A stretch of DNA of 64,000 bases from Periplaneta americana (Eukaryota > Arthropoda > Insecta > Blattodea > Blattidae): positions 128,653,621 to 128,717,620 of the forward strand of contig NC_091125.1 of the NCBI RefSeq assembly GCF_040183065.1, written 5' to 3'. Shown here in pieces: positions 11,151 to 22,850 of this stretch. The number at the start of each line of letters is the position of its first letter. The stretch's first letter is position 1. The notes beneath the pieces are model-generated. The model saw nothing but the letters and a program-made list of their open reading frames with translations, was not told the DNA's origin and did not search any database. The position numbers and the translations under genes are program-made.

Positions 11151-11842
11151 CTGTTCTCCAACCAGGAGATTAACCGTGAAAGGAATGTGCTTGCTATTGC
11201 GTCATCTATTGGAGCGAAGTAGATAGATAATATTATTGTTATAACGTCAGTTTAAAAAACATGCGCTCTCCAGCATATGTTCAGTTTTTATTCATCAGCA
11301 GTTTATCTTGCATGGCAATTACAAAGCCGAACGCCTGCATTATCACATTTTACAAGATGATGCAGGAGGTCACGTTCGTTGTGTTTCGGTCTAGCACTGA
11401 ATTATATTGATAATATAGCCGTGAAAACACTGAACGTGATATAGGAATTAAGTTAAACTCTAGTGCAGTTATTATACATCCTGTGGTTGGATAATAATCC
11501 AGTTTAACACCAAGCAGACTGATGTTATGACATTCATATCAGAGTAGTCTCTTCGTAATGCTTACGAGTTGTCATCTGGAAGTGTGCGCCTTCAAACTCT
11601 TCTGCTTACCGACACTCCTGCTGTTAAACCACAACCAAGAGATTAACCGTGATCTAAGTTTGTAACTAGGGTAATATATGTATGTGTGTATCAGTGTTAT
11701 GGTTTGTGCTTTGAGAGTTAGCCAATGGAGATGCGTGTACCCACGTGTGTGACCTTATGACATCTTATGACATCAATATTCATTGACAGCATTACCCCGA
11801 TGCGTCTCATTCCCCTGAGACTTTCTCCTGGTTGGAGTACAG
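11151..11842. mobile_element. TA-flanked MITE of 692 bp
   Basis: Ends read CTGTWCTCCAACCAGGAGA in inverted orientation, with TA on both sides (11149-11150, 11843-11844). A related internal block, AACCAAGAGATTAACCGTGA, lies near 11634 and repeats the left subterminal sequence. No coding capacity. Confidence 0.7.
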
Positions 11843-12321
11843 TATAGTCCGGATCAGCTTACTTAATACTCTAACGGTGGAACCTAACCATTTTCCCACT
11901 ATTACTGAATATGATAGTGGATTATAGTGATTTTCTAGTTCTCAGGTTTAATTTTCGTTTACCAAGTTCGTTTCGAATTTCGGGTACTAACAAATACTAT
12001 AACTGGCAGTTATTTTCTAACTGTTGGCAGCAATGATTTCGGTTTACAGTAAAGCAAACTGATGAAAATGCAAGTAAGTAAATACATTTTTAGGTTAGGT
12101 CTTATGAATCGTAAACTCTTTAGTCAAAGCAATATATTTCATGTTGCCTGACAAAATAAATTGTAATATTAGATCATACTAATCCTAATTACGAACATAA
12201 TATGGGAGAAGTAAAGGAGGAAAACATACTATTTCATAAATAAATTATAGAACCATTTAGGAAACAGCTCGCAATATAAAGATGAGGTGTAGTAAATAAG
12301 ATATTATTATTGTTAAAACTA

Positions 12322-12324
<3 letters not shown>
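11843..12324. other. No recognised feature
   Basis: AT-rich sequence without open frames or repeat boundaries that I can place. Confidence 0.5.
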
Positions 12325-12379
<55 letters not shown>

Positions 12380-12380
12380 T
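12325..12380. repeat. (ATT)n microsatellite
   Basis: Pure trinucleotide array with no adjoining LINE end recognised. Confidence 0.95.
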
Positions 12381-13064
12381 CAGTACATAGCATTGTGATT
12401 TTACCCTCTTTGGTGATATCTAGTATTAGTTGGCAACACTGAAGAGACGGCCAAATTAGAGTTTTAGGAACTACTCTTACGTGATCCTCGCTATATCTGG
12501 TTCTGATTATTGGTAACGCAGTGCTATACTTACCGATTTCTCAGCTTCTTTTGTATTGTATCAGTTTTATCTTGGAAGGATTTTTCAGTTCTTTTTGTTC
12601 ATTCTAGACGTGTAAACTTACCTTGTATCTAGATTAATAAAGTATGGAGTAATGAAATACTAGTGTACAATAAATTTGGAGCAGAATTTCTCTGAATTAT
12701 ATTAGGTATTTACAAGTAAGTTCACTTACAGTACTGTTTCATACTTTTTGTGGAATAAGCCCCTAGTGGGCAGTAAATAGACGGTGGTTGCATAGTAAGT
12801 ATCCGTGTAGGCTGGGCGCCACACGCGATGTCTTCTCTTGTGATGCGGACTGATAGGAATAGTAACGGCGCCATTTCCACCACTAGTTTTGCTATTCCTG
12901 TTATTACCAGAGTAACTTCCTCTTAATCCTTTTGAAATTTTGAAATCTTTGGTAACTGAATTACCTCTCTTTATTCTCAAGCTCAAAGTTGTTTGCCCAA
13001 AGGGCAACCTGTTTTAGGGTCTTACATTGCACACATATAATCTATATCGGTCCCACTCCTTAGC

Positions 13065-13440
13065 ATCATGCCTGAATGGGCGCTGGTTTGAATCCTGATG
13101 GGAATGAATTTTCTCATGAAATTTCGGCCAGTATATGGGACCGGTACCCATCCCGTCTCGCGACGAATTTTTGGGAGCTACCTTTGGCACGGTGGGACGA
13201 GTGCCAGACTGAAGTATACTGGTGATAGGGATCCATCTGAAGGGGCCGAGGCATTTTCTCGAATCGTGACGGCCTCCTAACGGGTGCCGTCGGGACGCTG
13301 TCCCGGGAGTTCTCAAGGGTGAGTGGGTGGTTGAGGGCGACACTCGGTTATTTTGCGAGTTAGTTAGGCTGTGGGAAAGAGCTCGTTCCTTCTCATGACT
13401 GCTACCTTGACGTGGTTGGAGGACTGACGTGTCTTTTTGA
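13065..13440 (+). mobile_element. Probable tRNA-related SINE (family F), low certainty
   Basis: A box-B-like GGTTTGAATCCTGATGG (13089) is followed by CTCATGAAATTTCGGCCAGT, which recurs at 34039, and by a GC-richer body. The 5' end and tail are unclear. The GC contrast with its surroundings supports an inserted repeat. Confidence 0.45.
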
Positions 13441-13742
13441 CCCTGAATGGATCAAAGAGGCCAGACTAAATACAGTCAGATAGGAAAGATAATCGGTACA
13501 GTTGGAAATTAACAGAAGGAAGGATTTCAAAACGACGAAACACAAATGAACAGTAATACAAGTGCAAGTACAATCTACTGTTAAAATAAAGAAGACTAAA
13601 GCCCAGTTCCCACGTGCTTGTTTCGTTGCGTGTTTCCTTGCTGGCCAGCAAGATTGGTTCTCTGGTGGGTACAACGATGGCTCCCGTGTTTGCTACGATG
13701 CTGGTTGCTGTTCACACGGCATTGGCACTTTTCATAGTTTAA

Positions 13743-14607
13743 GGGGAGAGGATGGTATTTTTTAAAACTTTTTTCCTATTTGCTGTAAAATATTAATTTG
13801 TTGTATGTAGAGAGCTCATACCTGTGGAAACTCAACCAAATAAAAATATTGTGAAAAAAAAATTATTTGGGGGCCTAAATTTGAAAAAAATATACCCAAT
13901 GCAGGATTGTACTAAAACCGATATAGCTAAACCGTTTTTAAAGATAGATTCAAACAGTTTTTTGCAATGTATTTACAAAAGCATGTTCTACAAACTGTCT
14001 GTAACAGAATTTTGATATTAGACCCTACGGTTGTAAAATAAACAATTAAAATTTAATAACAATTTTCTGATTTCCTTTCTAGCAAACAAACGGACGTATT
14101 TTTAAAATGAAATCAACTAACAAAATTCTGTTACAGAGAAAAGTTTCCTAGTAGTGTAAATAATGTGTGTTATAAATTTCATGCATGTATCTTTAATAGC
14201 TCAGAAATTATATCCATTTTTGTCTGGCAATGTAGCAAAAAAAATTAGGTTACTAGAAACCAATAAAACCGGGCGTGTGATTTAAAAATCTATAGCGCAG
14301 GAAGTTTAAAAATGACGTCTCATCATCCGATAAGGGCACAAATACCCACAAAATGTTATGCAATGCATGCCACACATATCAAAGGGTATTTTAAAGAAAA
14401 AATTTAATTTACCGGAAACAATAAAAGTGGGCGAGTGATTTAAAAATCCATAACGCAGGAAGTTTAAAATGGAAACTCAACATCCGATAAGGGCACAAAT
14501 ACCCACAAAATGTTATGCTATGCATTCCACACATATCACAGAGTATTTTAAAGAATTTTGTTTTGAAAATTTATTCATTTCTCACCAAAAAATACCATCC
14601 TCTCCCC
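13743..14607. mobile_element. TTAA-flanked non-autonomous element (865 bp)
   Basis: Ends are GGGGAGAGGATGGTATTTT and its exact complement, each flanked by TTAA (13739-13742, 14608-14611). TTAA duplication is characteristic of piggyBac and Kolobok elements. Inside is a tandem pair of about 145-bp units (14265-14407, 14408-14570) sharing ATCCGATAAGGGCACAAATA. No transposase. Confidence 0.78.
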
Positions 14608-14611
14608 TTAA

Positions 14612-15124
14612 ATTGGAAAATCATCTGATGTTTCATCTGTTGCTAACACTCATGATCAAAAGAAACTGAACCGTGAGTGGAAAAACAACTAAAGTCCTAC
14701 ATTAAGAATAGTAAATGTCGTAATAAGGTAATTAAACCTAAAGTCCGATATTTAATTGCTGTTTCTTAGAAACTGAATAATAATAAAAAAAAACAAATTT
14801 AGTTGAAAAACAACGAACATGGCGACATGGTTTCAGCGGTGATACAATATTATCACTTCTGGTTCCAACCTGCAAACCAACACGGAAAATAGCAAGCAAC
14901 CTAATCCCGAAATCCAGCAAGCTAGCAACCAAAGCAGCCACCAGAGCGCATTATTTTCACCAAATGAGCACGCAGGATAGCCATCAGCGCTCCAAACTTG
15001 AAATCCATCACAGAAACAAGCACCTCGGGAATCGGAATTACGCTGAGTTTCAAGAAAGTTTTTTAAATCCATATCATTCCTATATTTACTAATGCAGAAT
15101 TGCAACATTAACTGTTCGCTAACG
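14612..15124. other. No recognised feature
   Basis: Open frames here are short and resemble no family I know. Confidence 0.45.
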
Positions 15125-15240
15125 AGTCTGACAGCTGACCTATAACGATTGAAGAGATCATCGTCCTAACCACATCATGCCCCCGTACTGGTTGGATGAT
15201 CGTTCACCTCTGCTGAAAAATGTGAACGTGAAGCCAGCAA
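15125..15240. repeat. Repeat fragment shared with 34150-34220
   Basis: TACTGGTTGGATGATC is shared with 34191, preceded in both by a diverged CTATAACxxxT block. Probably the end of a SINE body. Confidence 0.45.
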
Positions 15241-15313
15241 CCGAATGGACCATAACCTGTCGCGCCACCGATTTTTATGTAGTTTATATGAACTATATTT
15301 TATTTTGCATACT

Positions 15314-16169
15314 TTTACTTACTGGCTTTTAAGGAACCCGAAGGTTCGTTTGCCGCCCTCACATAAGCCCGCCATTGGTCCCTATCCTGAGCAAGATTAA
15401 TCCATTCTCTATCATCATATCCCACCTTCCTCAAATCCATTTTAATATTATCTTCCCATCTACATCTCGGTCTCCCCAAAGGTCTTTTTCCCTCCGGCCT
15501 CCCAACTAACACTCTATATGCATTTCTGGATTCGCCCATACGTGCTACATGCCCTGTCCATCTCAAACGTCTGGATTTAATGTTCCTAATTATGTCAGGT
15601 GCAGAACACAATGCGTGCAGTTGTGTTGTGTAACTTTCTCCATTCTCCTGTAACTTCATCCCTCTTAGTCCCAAATATTTTCCTAAGCACCTTATTCTCA
15701 AACACCCTTAACCTATGTTCCTCTCTCAAAGTGAGAGTCCAAGTTTCACAACCATAAAGAACAACCGGTAATATAACTGTTTTATAAATTCTAACTTTCA
15801 GATTTTTTGACAGCTGACTGGATGATAAAAGCTTCTCAACCGAATAATAACACGCATTTCCCATATTTATTCTGCGTTTAATTTCCTCCCGAGTATCATT
15901 TATATTTGTTACTGTTGCTCCAAGATATTTGAACTGCTCCACCACTTCAAAAGATAAATTTCCAATTTTTATATTTCCGTTTCGTACATTATTCTCGTCA
16001 CGAGACAGAATCATATACTTAGTCTTTTCGGGATTTACTTCCAAACATATCTCTTTAGTTGCTTCCAGTAAAATTCCCGTGTTTTCCCTAATCGTTTGTG
16101 GATTTTCTCCTAACATATTCAAGTCATCCGCATAGACAAGAAGCTGATGTAACCCGTTCAATATTGCTG
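15314..16169 (-). mobile_element. RTE-like LINE, 5'-truncated, with 9-bp TSD
   Basis: The minus strand encodes the distal RT region (LVYADDLNMLGENPQ) through MILSRDENNVRNGNIKIGNL, VILPVVLYGCETWTLTLREE and the GRPEGKRPLGRPRCRWEDNI end. One frameshift lies near 15600-15700. TTGCATACT is duplicated at 15305-15313 and 16170-16178. About 7 extra bases sit at the 5' break. Confidence 0.9.
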
Positions 16170-17069
16170 TTGCATACTGTTAGAAACTCCAAAAATCTGA
16201 CAAAGAATTTTTCGTTTGTGTTTCCTTAGTCTCCTCGTTAGCTCACTTATAATTTCTCTAGTCAGAATTAAGGATCCAAGTTGTGAAACTAGGACGTCAT
16301 GGCTTCCACTTCTATGAGCCGCGTCCTCGTTAAAATTCCTCTCCAGTCTGCTGTAGGGAAGACACTTACCAACTGCGATAAAAATAGAAAAGAAGCATGA
16401 CGTGACCGTCAATCTAGGTTGGTCTATTATTCATTACATACGAAGATGGCTTCAACAGAAAAGGCAAATGTGAACCATTACAGGCGCATTATTAATGCAG
16501 GTGCAGTCGCCTGCTGCAAAGCGCGGTTTTCTAAAGTGAGGTTATTTCACCGCGATTAGGAATAACGACGTGGGTTACCGCGCCGTGATTAGGAAAGCAG
16601 ATGTGTAATACACAGAACGGTTGACTTAACTGCTTCTATAAATTTTATTTTTAAATTGAGTTTATATATTAAAACTAGAGATAGTCGACACGACGTTTTC
16701 GCTACCCAGACCCGTGCACTCTTTGCCCGTATGAGCGTGCACTTCCGCCGCTGGCAAGATGAGTTGCTCAGTTCCGCTCTCTGATTAAGCTCGCCGCAAC
16801 AGTGGCGTGCATTGTACAATTTTATGATACGGCGTATTTTAAAGTTCAAGGAGTACTGTAATACATAAACAGGAAAAGGTCAAATTCGACCTGGTACTTA
16901 TGAAGAAACAATCATTTAAAAAGGGGGGGGAAATAAATATATATATAAACTACAATATTACCACTAATTTATAAATGTGGACAAACCACTGACGCGTTTT
17001 TAATGCTAAATTCTTAATGAAAATAATATTACAATACAGGGAGCCCATAAAATAAGTAACCACTTAACT

Positions 17070-17682
17070 TACTTACTTACAAATGGCTTTTAAGGAACCC
17101 GAAGGTTCATTGCCGCCCTCACGTAAGCCCGCCATCGGTCCCTATCCTGTGCAAGATTAATCCAGTCTCTATCATCACACCCCACCTCCCTCAAATCCCA
17201 TTTTAATATTGAATAAGCAGTCGTGGACAGCCGATAAGGGGTGGTCCTCCAGCTTGGGGATTGGGCGAAGGGCTAACAACCCATCACCGTAAAAAACAGC
17301 TTGTTACGAATCCCTACAATAAGCCTCGGAATAGGACCGATTCTCTGGCACGACCACGGCAAAGGAATAAGGTTTTGAGATTTGGCACTTGGAACGTAAC
17401 TAGTCTTTATAGAACAGGAGGGGTAACATTAGTAGCAAAAGAACTAGCTAGATATAGAATAGACTTCGTGGGAGTACAAGAGGTTAGGTTAGATGGGAAT
17501 GGCATATCACAAATAAGAGATTACTTGTTGTATTATGGGGAAGGAAACAATAATCACCAATTAGGAACAGGATTCTTTGTTCATAAAAGAACAAAATCAG
17601 GAGTAAAAAAGGTCGAATTTATCAGTGACAGGTTATCATATTTAGTACTTAAGGGTAGATGGTGCGACATCATAGTTATAAA
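17070..17682. mobile_element. RTE-like LINE with inverted 5' part and perfect 12-bp TSD
   Basis: 17070-17210 is the LINE 3' end on the minus strand with its (TTAC)n tail. 17211-17682 is the 5' end and endonuclease start on the plus strand: KVLRFGTWNVTSLYRTGG, DFVGVQEVRLDGNG, GTGFFVHKRTKSGVKKVEF. AACCACTTAACT occurs at both 17058-17069 and 17683-17694. The element is therefore one insertion with an inverted 5' segment, and nearly all of the RT is missing between the parts. The endonuclease frame is open but is not a host gene. Confidence 0.9.
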
Positions 17683-17714
17683 AACCACTTAACTAATTTC
17701 ATGAAAACGATATA

Positions 17715-18616
17715 CAAGGTGATTCACGAGGAAAGGTCAACAATTTAGGATACGATATCTTAGGCCATTTTGAGTGAAAACGTTCATATGAACATAGGTC
17801 CGTTTTCGAACGATAGCGGAGCTAGATGCAGTTTTTTGGTAAAACGTCTCGTCCCAATGTGAATCAGACGTTACCATATGCTGCTGACGTGAAACAAGGT
17901 CACCGATGAATGACGTAACATTGGAATCTGTATTGTGAGCGATGTAGATAAGAGAAGAGAAACAAACCGGGTGGTGGGACATTACAAATGTCACAACAAA
18001 TACGCTATCACTTATCGATTCAGTGTTAAGTTGTGTTTTTCAAGATGCCTTATAAATTTTCGCCAAGCAGAATACGCATATATTGTGTATGTTTATGGTT
18101 TGTGCGATGGAAGTTCCTTGCGTGGCGTCGCTGAATATGAACGACGCTTTCCGAACAGAAGGGTACCATATCGAAGAGTATTTACTGTCTATGGGGTTGG
18201 ATGGAAGACTTGGTATACCAAAGGAAGGTGGAAACGAGAGAGGAGCTAATCGACCTATTTTGGATGCGACATAAAGACAGCCACGTGCAACTCTCCCGAG
18301 CGATGAGCGCGATTCACGCCCGAGCGCAACAGTGCATTGAAGGAGAAGGAGGTACCTTTGAAAATGTGCGAAAACATCGACCCCGAGTTCTAGAATATTA
18401 GGTATGTATGCATACGTGAATATAAACTTTAAATTTGTCCATTATCTGTCTCTAAATGCGAGTTGGTACAATGGAATCTCAGATGTTTTTGTGAACTCAA
18501 AGAGCCATATCTCCGTAACCGTTCGAAAACGGACCTATATTCATATGAACTGTTTCACTCAGAATGACTTCAGAATTCACATCCTAAATTTTTTACCTTT
18601 CTCGTTAATCACCTCT
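17715..18616 (+). mobile_element. DUF4817-type DNA transposon, internally deleted copy 2
   Basis: Long TIRs start CAAGGTGATTCACG and end AATCACCTCT. The plus strand encodes the helix-turn-helix (AEYAYIVYVYGLCDGSSLRG ... RRFPNRRVPYRRVF, about 18060-18180), then in another frame the C-terminal tail (WMEDLVYQRKVETREELID, then SRAMSAIHARAQQCIEGEG). The junction AGAGTATTTACTGTCTATGG is the same as in copy 1, so the deleted form itself moved. No catalytic domain. Confidence 0.83.
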
Positions 18617-18916
18617 AGTTCATGATATTTGTATTCATAAGACGATTGTACACTACAAACTCACTCATACACACTCATTGGTTGCTGCCATCTATTGAGC
18701 GTGTTATCTATTGCAAGCGAATAAGTGACGAGAATGTAAAATACAAAACAATGAAACGAAGATGTATTCATTCAGTCATGGGAATTCTGTTAATCCCTGG
18801 TCGCTTTTTTGAAAATGTATACTTAGGAGTTGATATTTAAAAGTAAACTTTTGAAAATAAATATAAAATATGATCGAGATAGTTCACAAAATACGATTAA
18901 ATCGTATAAAATAATA

Positions 18917-19489
18917 CTTACTTACTTACAAATGGCTTTAAGGAACCCGAAGGTTCATTGCCGCCCTCACATAAGCCCGCCATCGGTCCCTATCCTGTGC
19001 AAGATTAATCCACTCTCTATCATCATATCCCACCTCCCTCAAATTCATTTTTATATTATCCTCCCATCTACGTCTCGGCCTCCCCAAAGGTCTTTTTCCC
19101 TCCGGTCTGCCAACTAACATTCTATATGCATTTCTGGATTCACCCATACGTGCTACATGACATGCCCATCTCAAACATCTGGATTTAATGTTCCTAATTA
19201 TGTCAGGTGAAGAATACAATGCGTGCAGTTCTGCGTTGTGTAACTTTCTCTATTCTCCTGTAACTCCACCCCTCTTAGCCCCAAATATTTTCATAAGAAC
19301 CTTATTCTCAAATACCCTTAATCTCTGTTCCTCTCTCAAAATGAGAGTCCAAGTTTCACAACCATACAGAACGACCGGTAATATAACTGTTTTATAAATT
19401 CTAACTTTCAGATTTTTTGACAGCAGACTAGATGACAAAATCTTCTAAACCGAATAATAACACGCATTTCCCATATTTATATTCCGCGT
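18917..19489 (-). mobile_element. RTE-like LINE, 5'-truncated, with 13-bp TSD
   Basis: Minus strand: VRIYKTVILPVVLYGCETWT ... GRPRRRWEDNIKMNLREV, with one frame break near 19225-19250. GTATAAAATAATA flanks it at 18904-18916 and 19490-19502. Confidence 0.9.
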
Positions 19490-19559
19490 GTATAAAATAA
19501 TAAATAAAATAAAATCGTATTAACTTCGAAATTGAGACATTTAAATACCGGTAGTTACT

Positions 19560-20190
19560 TTGCTTTAAACTGTTAACTTGAAAAAAAAAACTTGAAAACT
19601 AACACCTGGAAATATTTGCTTTAAAATGTCCAGCTGTAAATAGGTATTTGGAAACTGAGCACCTTCAAATATTTACTTGAAAACTGACACTGGAAACAGT
19701 CACTTTAAAGTATTCACTTGGAAACATAATTGAAAACTGAGATCTGGAAATAGTTAATTTAAAGTATTCACTTTTAAATAGATAATTGAAAATTGAGATC
19801 CAGAAATAGATACTATAAAAATACATTTCGAAGTAGATATTTGAGAACTGAGGTCTGGGAATAATCGTTTTAAAATATTTACTTGGAAAGAAATAAGTGA
19901 AAACAGAAACCTGGAAACGGTTTTGTACTTTAAAATTTGAAAACATACTTGAGGGTGATTACTTCAAAATAACTTCAAAATACTGAAAGATTAAAAACTG
20001 AAAATGCTTATTTTAAATAACACATATAGTACATTAAGAATAATCCAAAATATTTGCTTAAAATAAATACTAGAAAATAGCTTTAAAATAGTGTTGAGAA
20101 TAGTTACTGAAAAATATTTACTTGGAGAGAAATACTTGGAAATAGATACTTTAAAACAAGTACTTGATGGTTTAATGTCATTACTGGAAA
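19560..20190. repeat. Decayed AT-rich minisatellite
   Basis: Imperfect units of roughly 50-65 bp with recurring ACTTGGAAA, TGAAAACTGA, CTGGAAATA and CTTTAAAATATT blocks. They are too diverged to fix a period by eye. Confidence 0.6.
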
Positions 20191-20439
20191 ATATATAATT
20201 GCATCTCTTAAGGGAAGTCGCTCTGTATTATACAAGTTTACGATATTATTTATTGTAAATTAAATTAAATTAAATTATAAGGTAAGAAAATACTGAATTA
20301 TATTTAATTATACTAAGTTATACAAAATAATTATAAAGATAGGCTAATTTTGACACGCACAGAAAACCAACAAGCGGGAGAACTTAATCAACTGTAGCAT
20401 ATGACATAATGTAGCCCTACAACATGTTGTGCCGCATGG

Positions 20440-21690
20440 AACGCTCCTGCCATCTATCGGTAAAACTTCGCATAAGATGAAAGAGTAATGGAACGGAGAC
20501 AGAATCGTCTCAGATTAAGTTCCAACTCTTGGGTTCCCTCTAGTGGCCGCCCTCTGCAATACGTCATAGATGTCTATGAATGTAGGACTGAAGTCCACAC
20601 ATGTGCTGAGGTGCACTCGTTATGAGTGACTAGTTGGCCGGGTTTCGACGGAATAAGCGCCGTCTTAAATCACGAATTGATTTACGCATATTATGTATAT
20701 TATTTTAATGTACCGAAGTACATATGATATTTCCAAGCAGATATTCTGCGTCATTATACGATTAAAGAGTAATGGAACGGAGAAAAACTCTCTCCGGCGC
20801 CGGGATTTGAACCCGGGTTTTCAGCTCTACGTGCTGATACTTTATCCACTAAGCCACACCGGATACCCACCCCGGCGTCGGACAGAATTGTCTCAGATTA
20901 AGTTCCAACTCTTGGGTTCTCTCTAGTGGCCGCCCTCTGCACTACGTCATAGATGTCTCCGTTCCATTACTCTTTCATCGTATGATGACGCAGAATATCT
21001 GCATGGAAATATCATATGTACTTCGGTACATTAAAATAATGTATATAATATGCGTAAATCACTTCGTGATTTAAGACGGCGCTTATTCCGTCGGATCCCG
21101 GCCAACTAGTCACTCATAACGAGTGCACCTCAGCACATGTGTGGACTTCGGTCCTACGTTCATAGACATCTATGACGTAGTGCAGAGGGCGGCCACTAGA
21201 AGGAACCCAAGAGTTGGAACTTAATCTGAGACGATTCTGTCCGACGCCGGGGTGGGTATCCGGTGTGGCTTAGTGGATAAATAATTTCATGTTGTATGAT
21301 TATCCGATAAGCAGGTTGTAATACAATGTTAAAATTGAAATATACCGTCTATACTTATAAGTATAGATACTATACTAGATAAGTAAAATTCAAATATACC
21401 GTCTATACTTATAAGTATAGATACTATACTAGATAAGTAAAATTGAAATATACCGTCTATACTTATAAGTATAGATACTATACTAGATAAGTATAGACGG
21501 TATATTTCAATTTTAACATTGTATTAGTGGATAAAGCATCAGCACGTAGAGCTGAAAACCCGGGTTCAAATCCCGGCGCCGGAGAGAGTTTTTCTCCGTT
21601 CCATTACTCTTTCATCGTATGATGACGCAGAATATCTGCATGGAAATATCATATGTACTTCTTTACATTAAAATAATATATCGCATAAGA
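20440..21690. repeat. Inverted block of tRNA-containing repeat units (family E, about 380 bp)
   Basis: Unit order is tRNA-like core (GGTGTGGCTTAGTGGATAAA ... GGTTCAAATCCCGGCGCCGG), block B (TCCGTTCCATTACTCTTTCA ... CGGCGCTTATTCCG ... CACATGTG) and block A (GAGGGCGGCCACTAGA ... GAACTTAATCTGAGACGAT). From about 20953 leftwards it runs A-tRNA-B-A on the minus strand. From about 20954 rightwards it runs B-A-tRNA-B on the plus strand. The tRNA core looks like a diverged tRNA head but has an altered acceptor end. Confidence 0.72.
21282..21523. mobile_element. 242-bp insert of 54-bp repeats inside the tRNA-like core, 12-bp TSD
   Basis: TTAGTGGATAAA is duplicated on both sides (21270-21281, 21524-21535). 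The insert has three 54-bp units (21331, 21385, 21439), each with the perfect palindrome TCTATACTTATAAGTATAGA. It ends with the reverse complement of its own unit start, so the whole can fold back. Family unknown. Confidence 0.75.
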
Positions 21691-21694
21691 TATC

Positions 21695-21790
21695 CTTATT
21701 GGTTGAGTGAAAACCTCGGTAAAGACCTCTCAACCAGGATTTGAACCTTGGCCCATTGCTCCACAGCGGTGGAACACTGCTACATCAGTA
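21695..21790 (-). mobile_element. SINE-C fragment
   Basis: CAACCAGGATTTGAACCTTGG and CTCCACAGCGGTGG correspond to the box B and box A parts of family C in reverse, preceded by GGTTGAGTGAAAACCTCGG. Confidence 0.6.
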
Positions 21791-22241
21791 AATTATTCAC
21801 AAAGTTCCTAACTAAAATTATACATTTCGTAGTGGAATAGTTTGAAACTATCCAAGGGAACATTAACTGCAGCTTAAGGGTTCCATATTAACCTTCGCTT
21901 GTGTTTCTGTTTCAAATTGGACCGAAATTATTACATGTTGTGTGCGTCAGTGCATTTTATTACCTCGGAGGCTGCGGTTATGTGAAGCGTTGCTTTCCCA
22001 CAGTTACGAGTCGTCACTCAGATAGCGAAATGAAGAACACAGCATTAGCGCAACGGGCGTGAACACCAGACGCGGATTACGAGCGTGTCCCCGAGGGACA
22101 GCGCCGATTCATCCCCACTAGCATGTCGGCACACTTAAAACGTATGGTACTGAAGCGTTTTAAGGGTCTGGGAATTTTGTCGTTAGGGACGCTGTTTATT
22201 GCTGAAATCTATTGCTCTAGTTATGCCAATAGTGTCTTGTA

Positions 22242-22243
<2 letters not shown>

Positions 22244-22295
<52 letters not shown>

Positions 22296-22306
22296 TTAAT
22301 AATAAC

Positions 22307-22339
<33 letters not shown>

Positions 22340-22340
22340 T
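22244..22340. repeat. (TAA)n microsatellite
   Basis: Array with a few interruptions, at the 3' end of the minus-strand LINE fragment. Confidence 0.93.
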
Positions 22341-22850
22341 AGGGAAATCGTCCGGCCTTAATTAAGGATGACCACGAGGATCCGGAAATTAATAGAAAAA
22401 AAAAATTAGTCAGTTAAAAATATGAGTATTGTTATAAAAATAAAATGTAATAATTAAGCACCACTGATTATCGATTATAAAATAAAATCTTAGAAGATGA
22501 CTTCAAAATTATACTTATAAATAAAAGATTTTATTTAAAATTACCATATCCTTAATTAAGGCCTTCTGAGCGGTATAAATGAAATTGTATAATCTGCAGG
22601 GAGTCTTTAAGAATTTGCGAGATGATTTTTTGAATTTCAAAAGATGATATTGATAATTGTTTTAAAAAATTATATGTAAATTTTGGTAAAGAACTCCGAG
22701 CACCAAAAAATAAACCTGTCACTGACCAATTGAAGAGAGGGATGTTATACTTGACACTAAGGTAGGGTATACAAGGTTCATAAATGGCCCTCTGTTCATG
22801 ATCAACCTGATGAGCTTGGTTTAGATCTTTCTCCATAATAATAATATAAC
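22341..22850 (-). mobile_element. LINE ORF C-terminal fragment
   Basis: The minus strand gives PLFNWSVTGLFFGARSSLPK and FLKQLSISSFEIQKIISQIL, ending IIQFHLYR. I recall similar GLL.GARG..P...F and IL..HLY ends in non-LTR retrotransposon ORFs; the clade is uncertain. Two ACCTTAATTAAGG-like palindromes lie in the 3' UTR. Confidence 0.5.

Noticed and set aside
17261..17692. Host gene resembling craniofacial development protein 2
   Set aside because: It is the endonuclease start of an RTE-like LINE inside a 12-bp TSD; such names come from mis-annotated LINE fragments.
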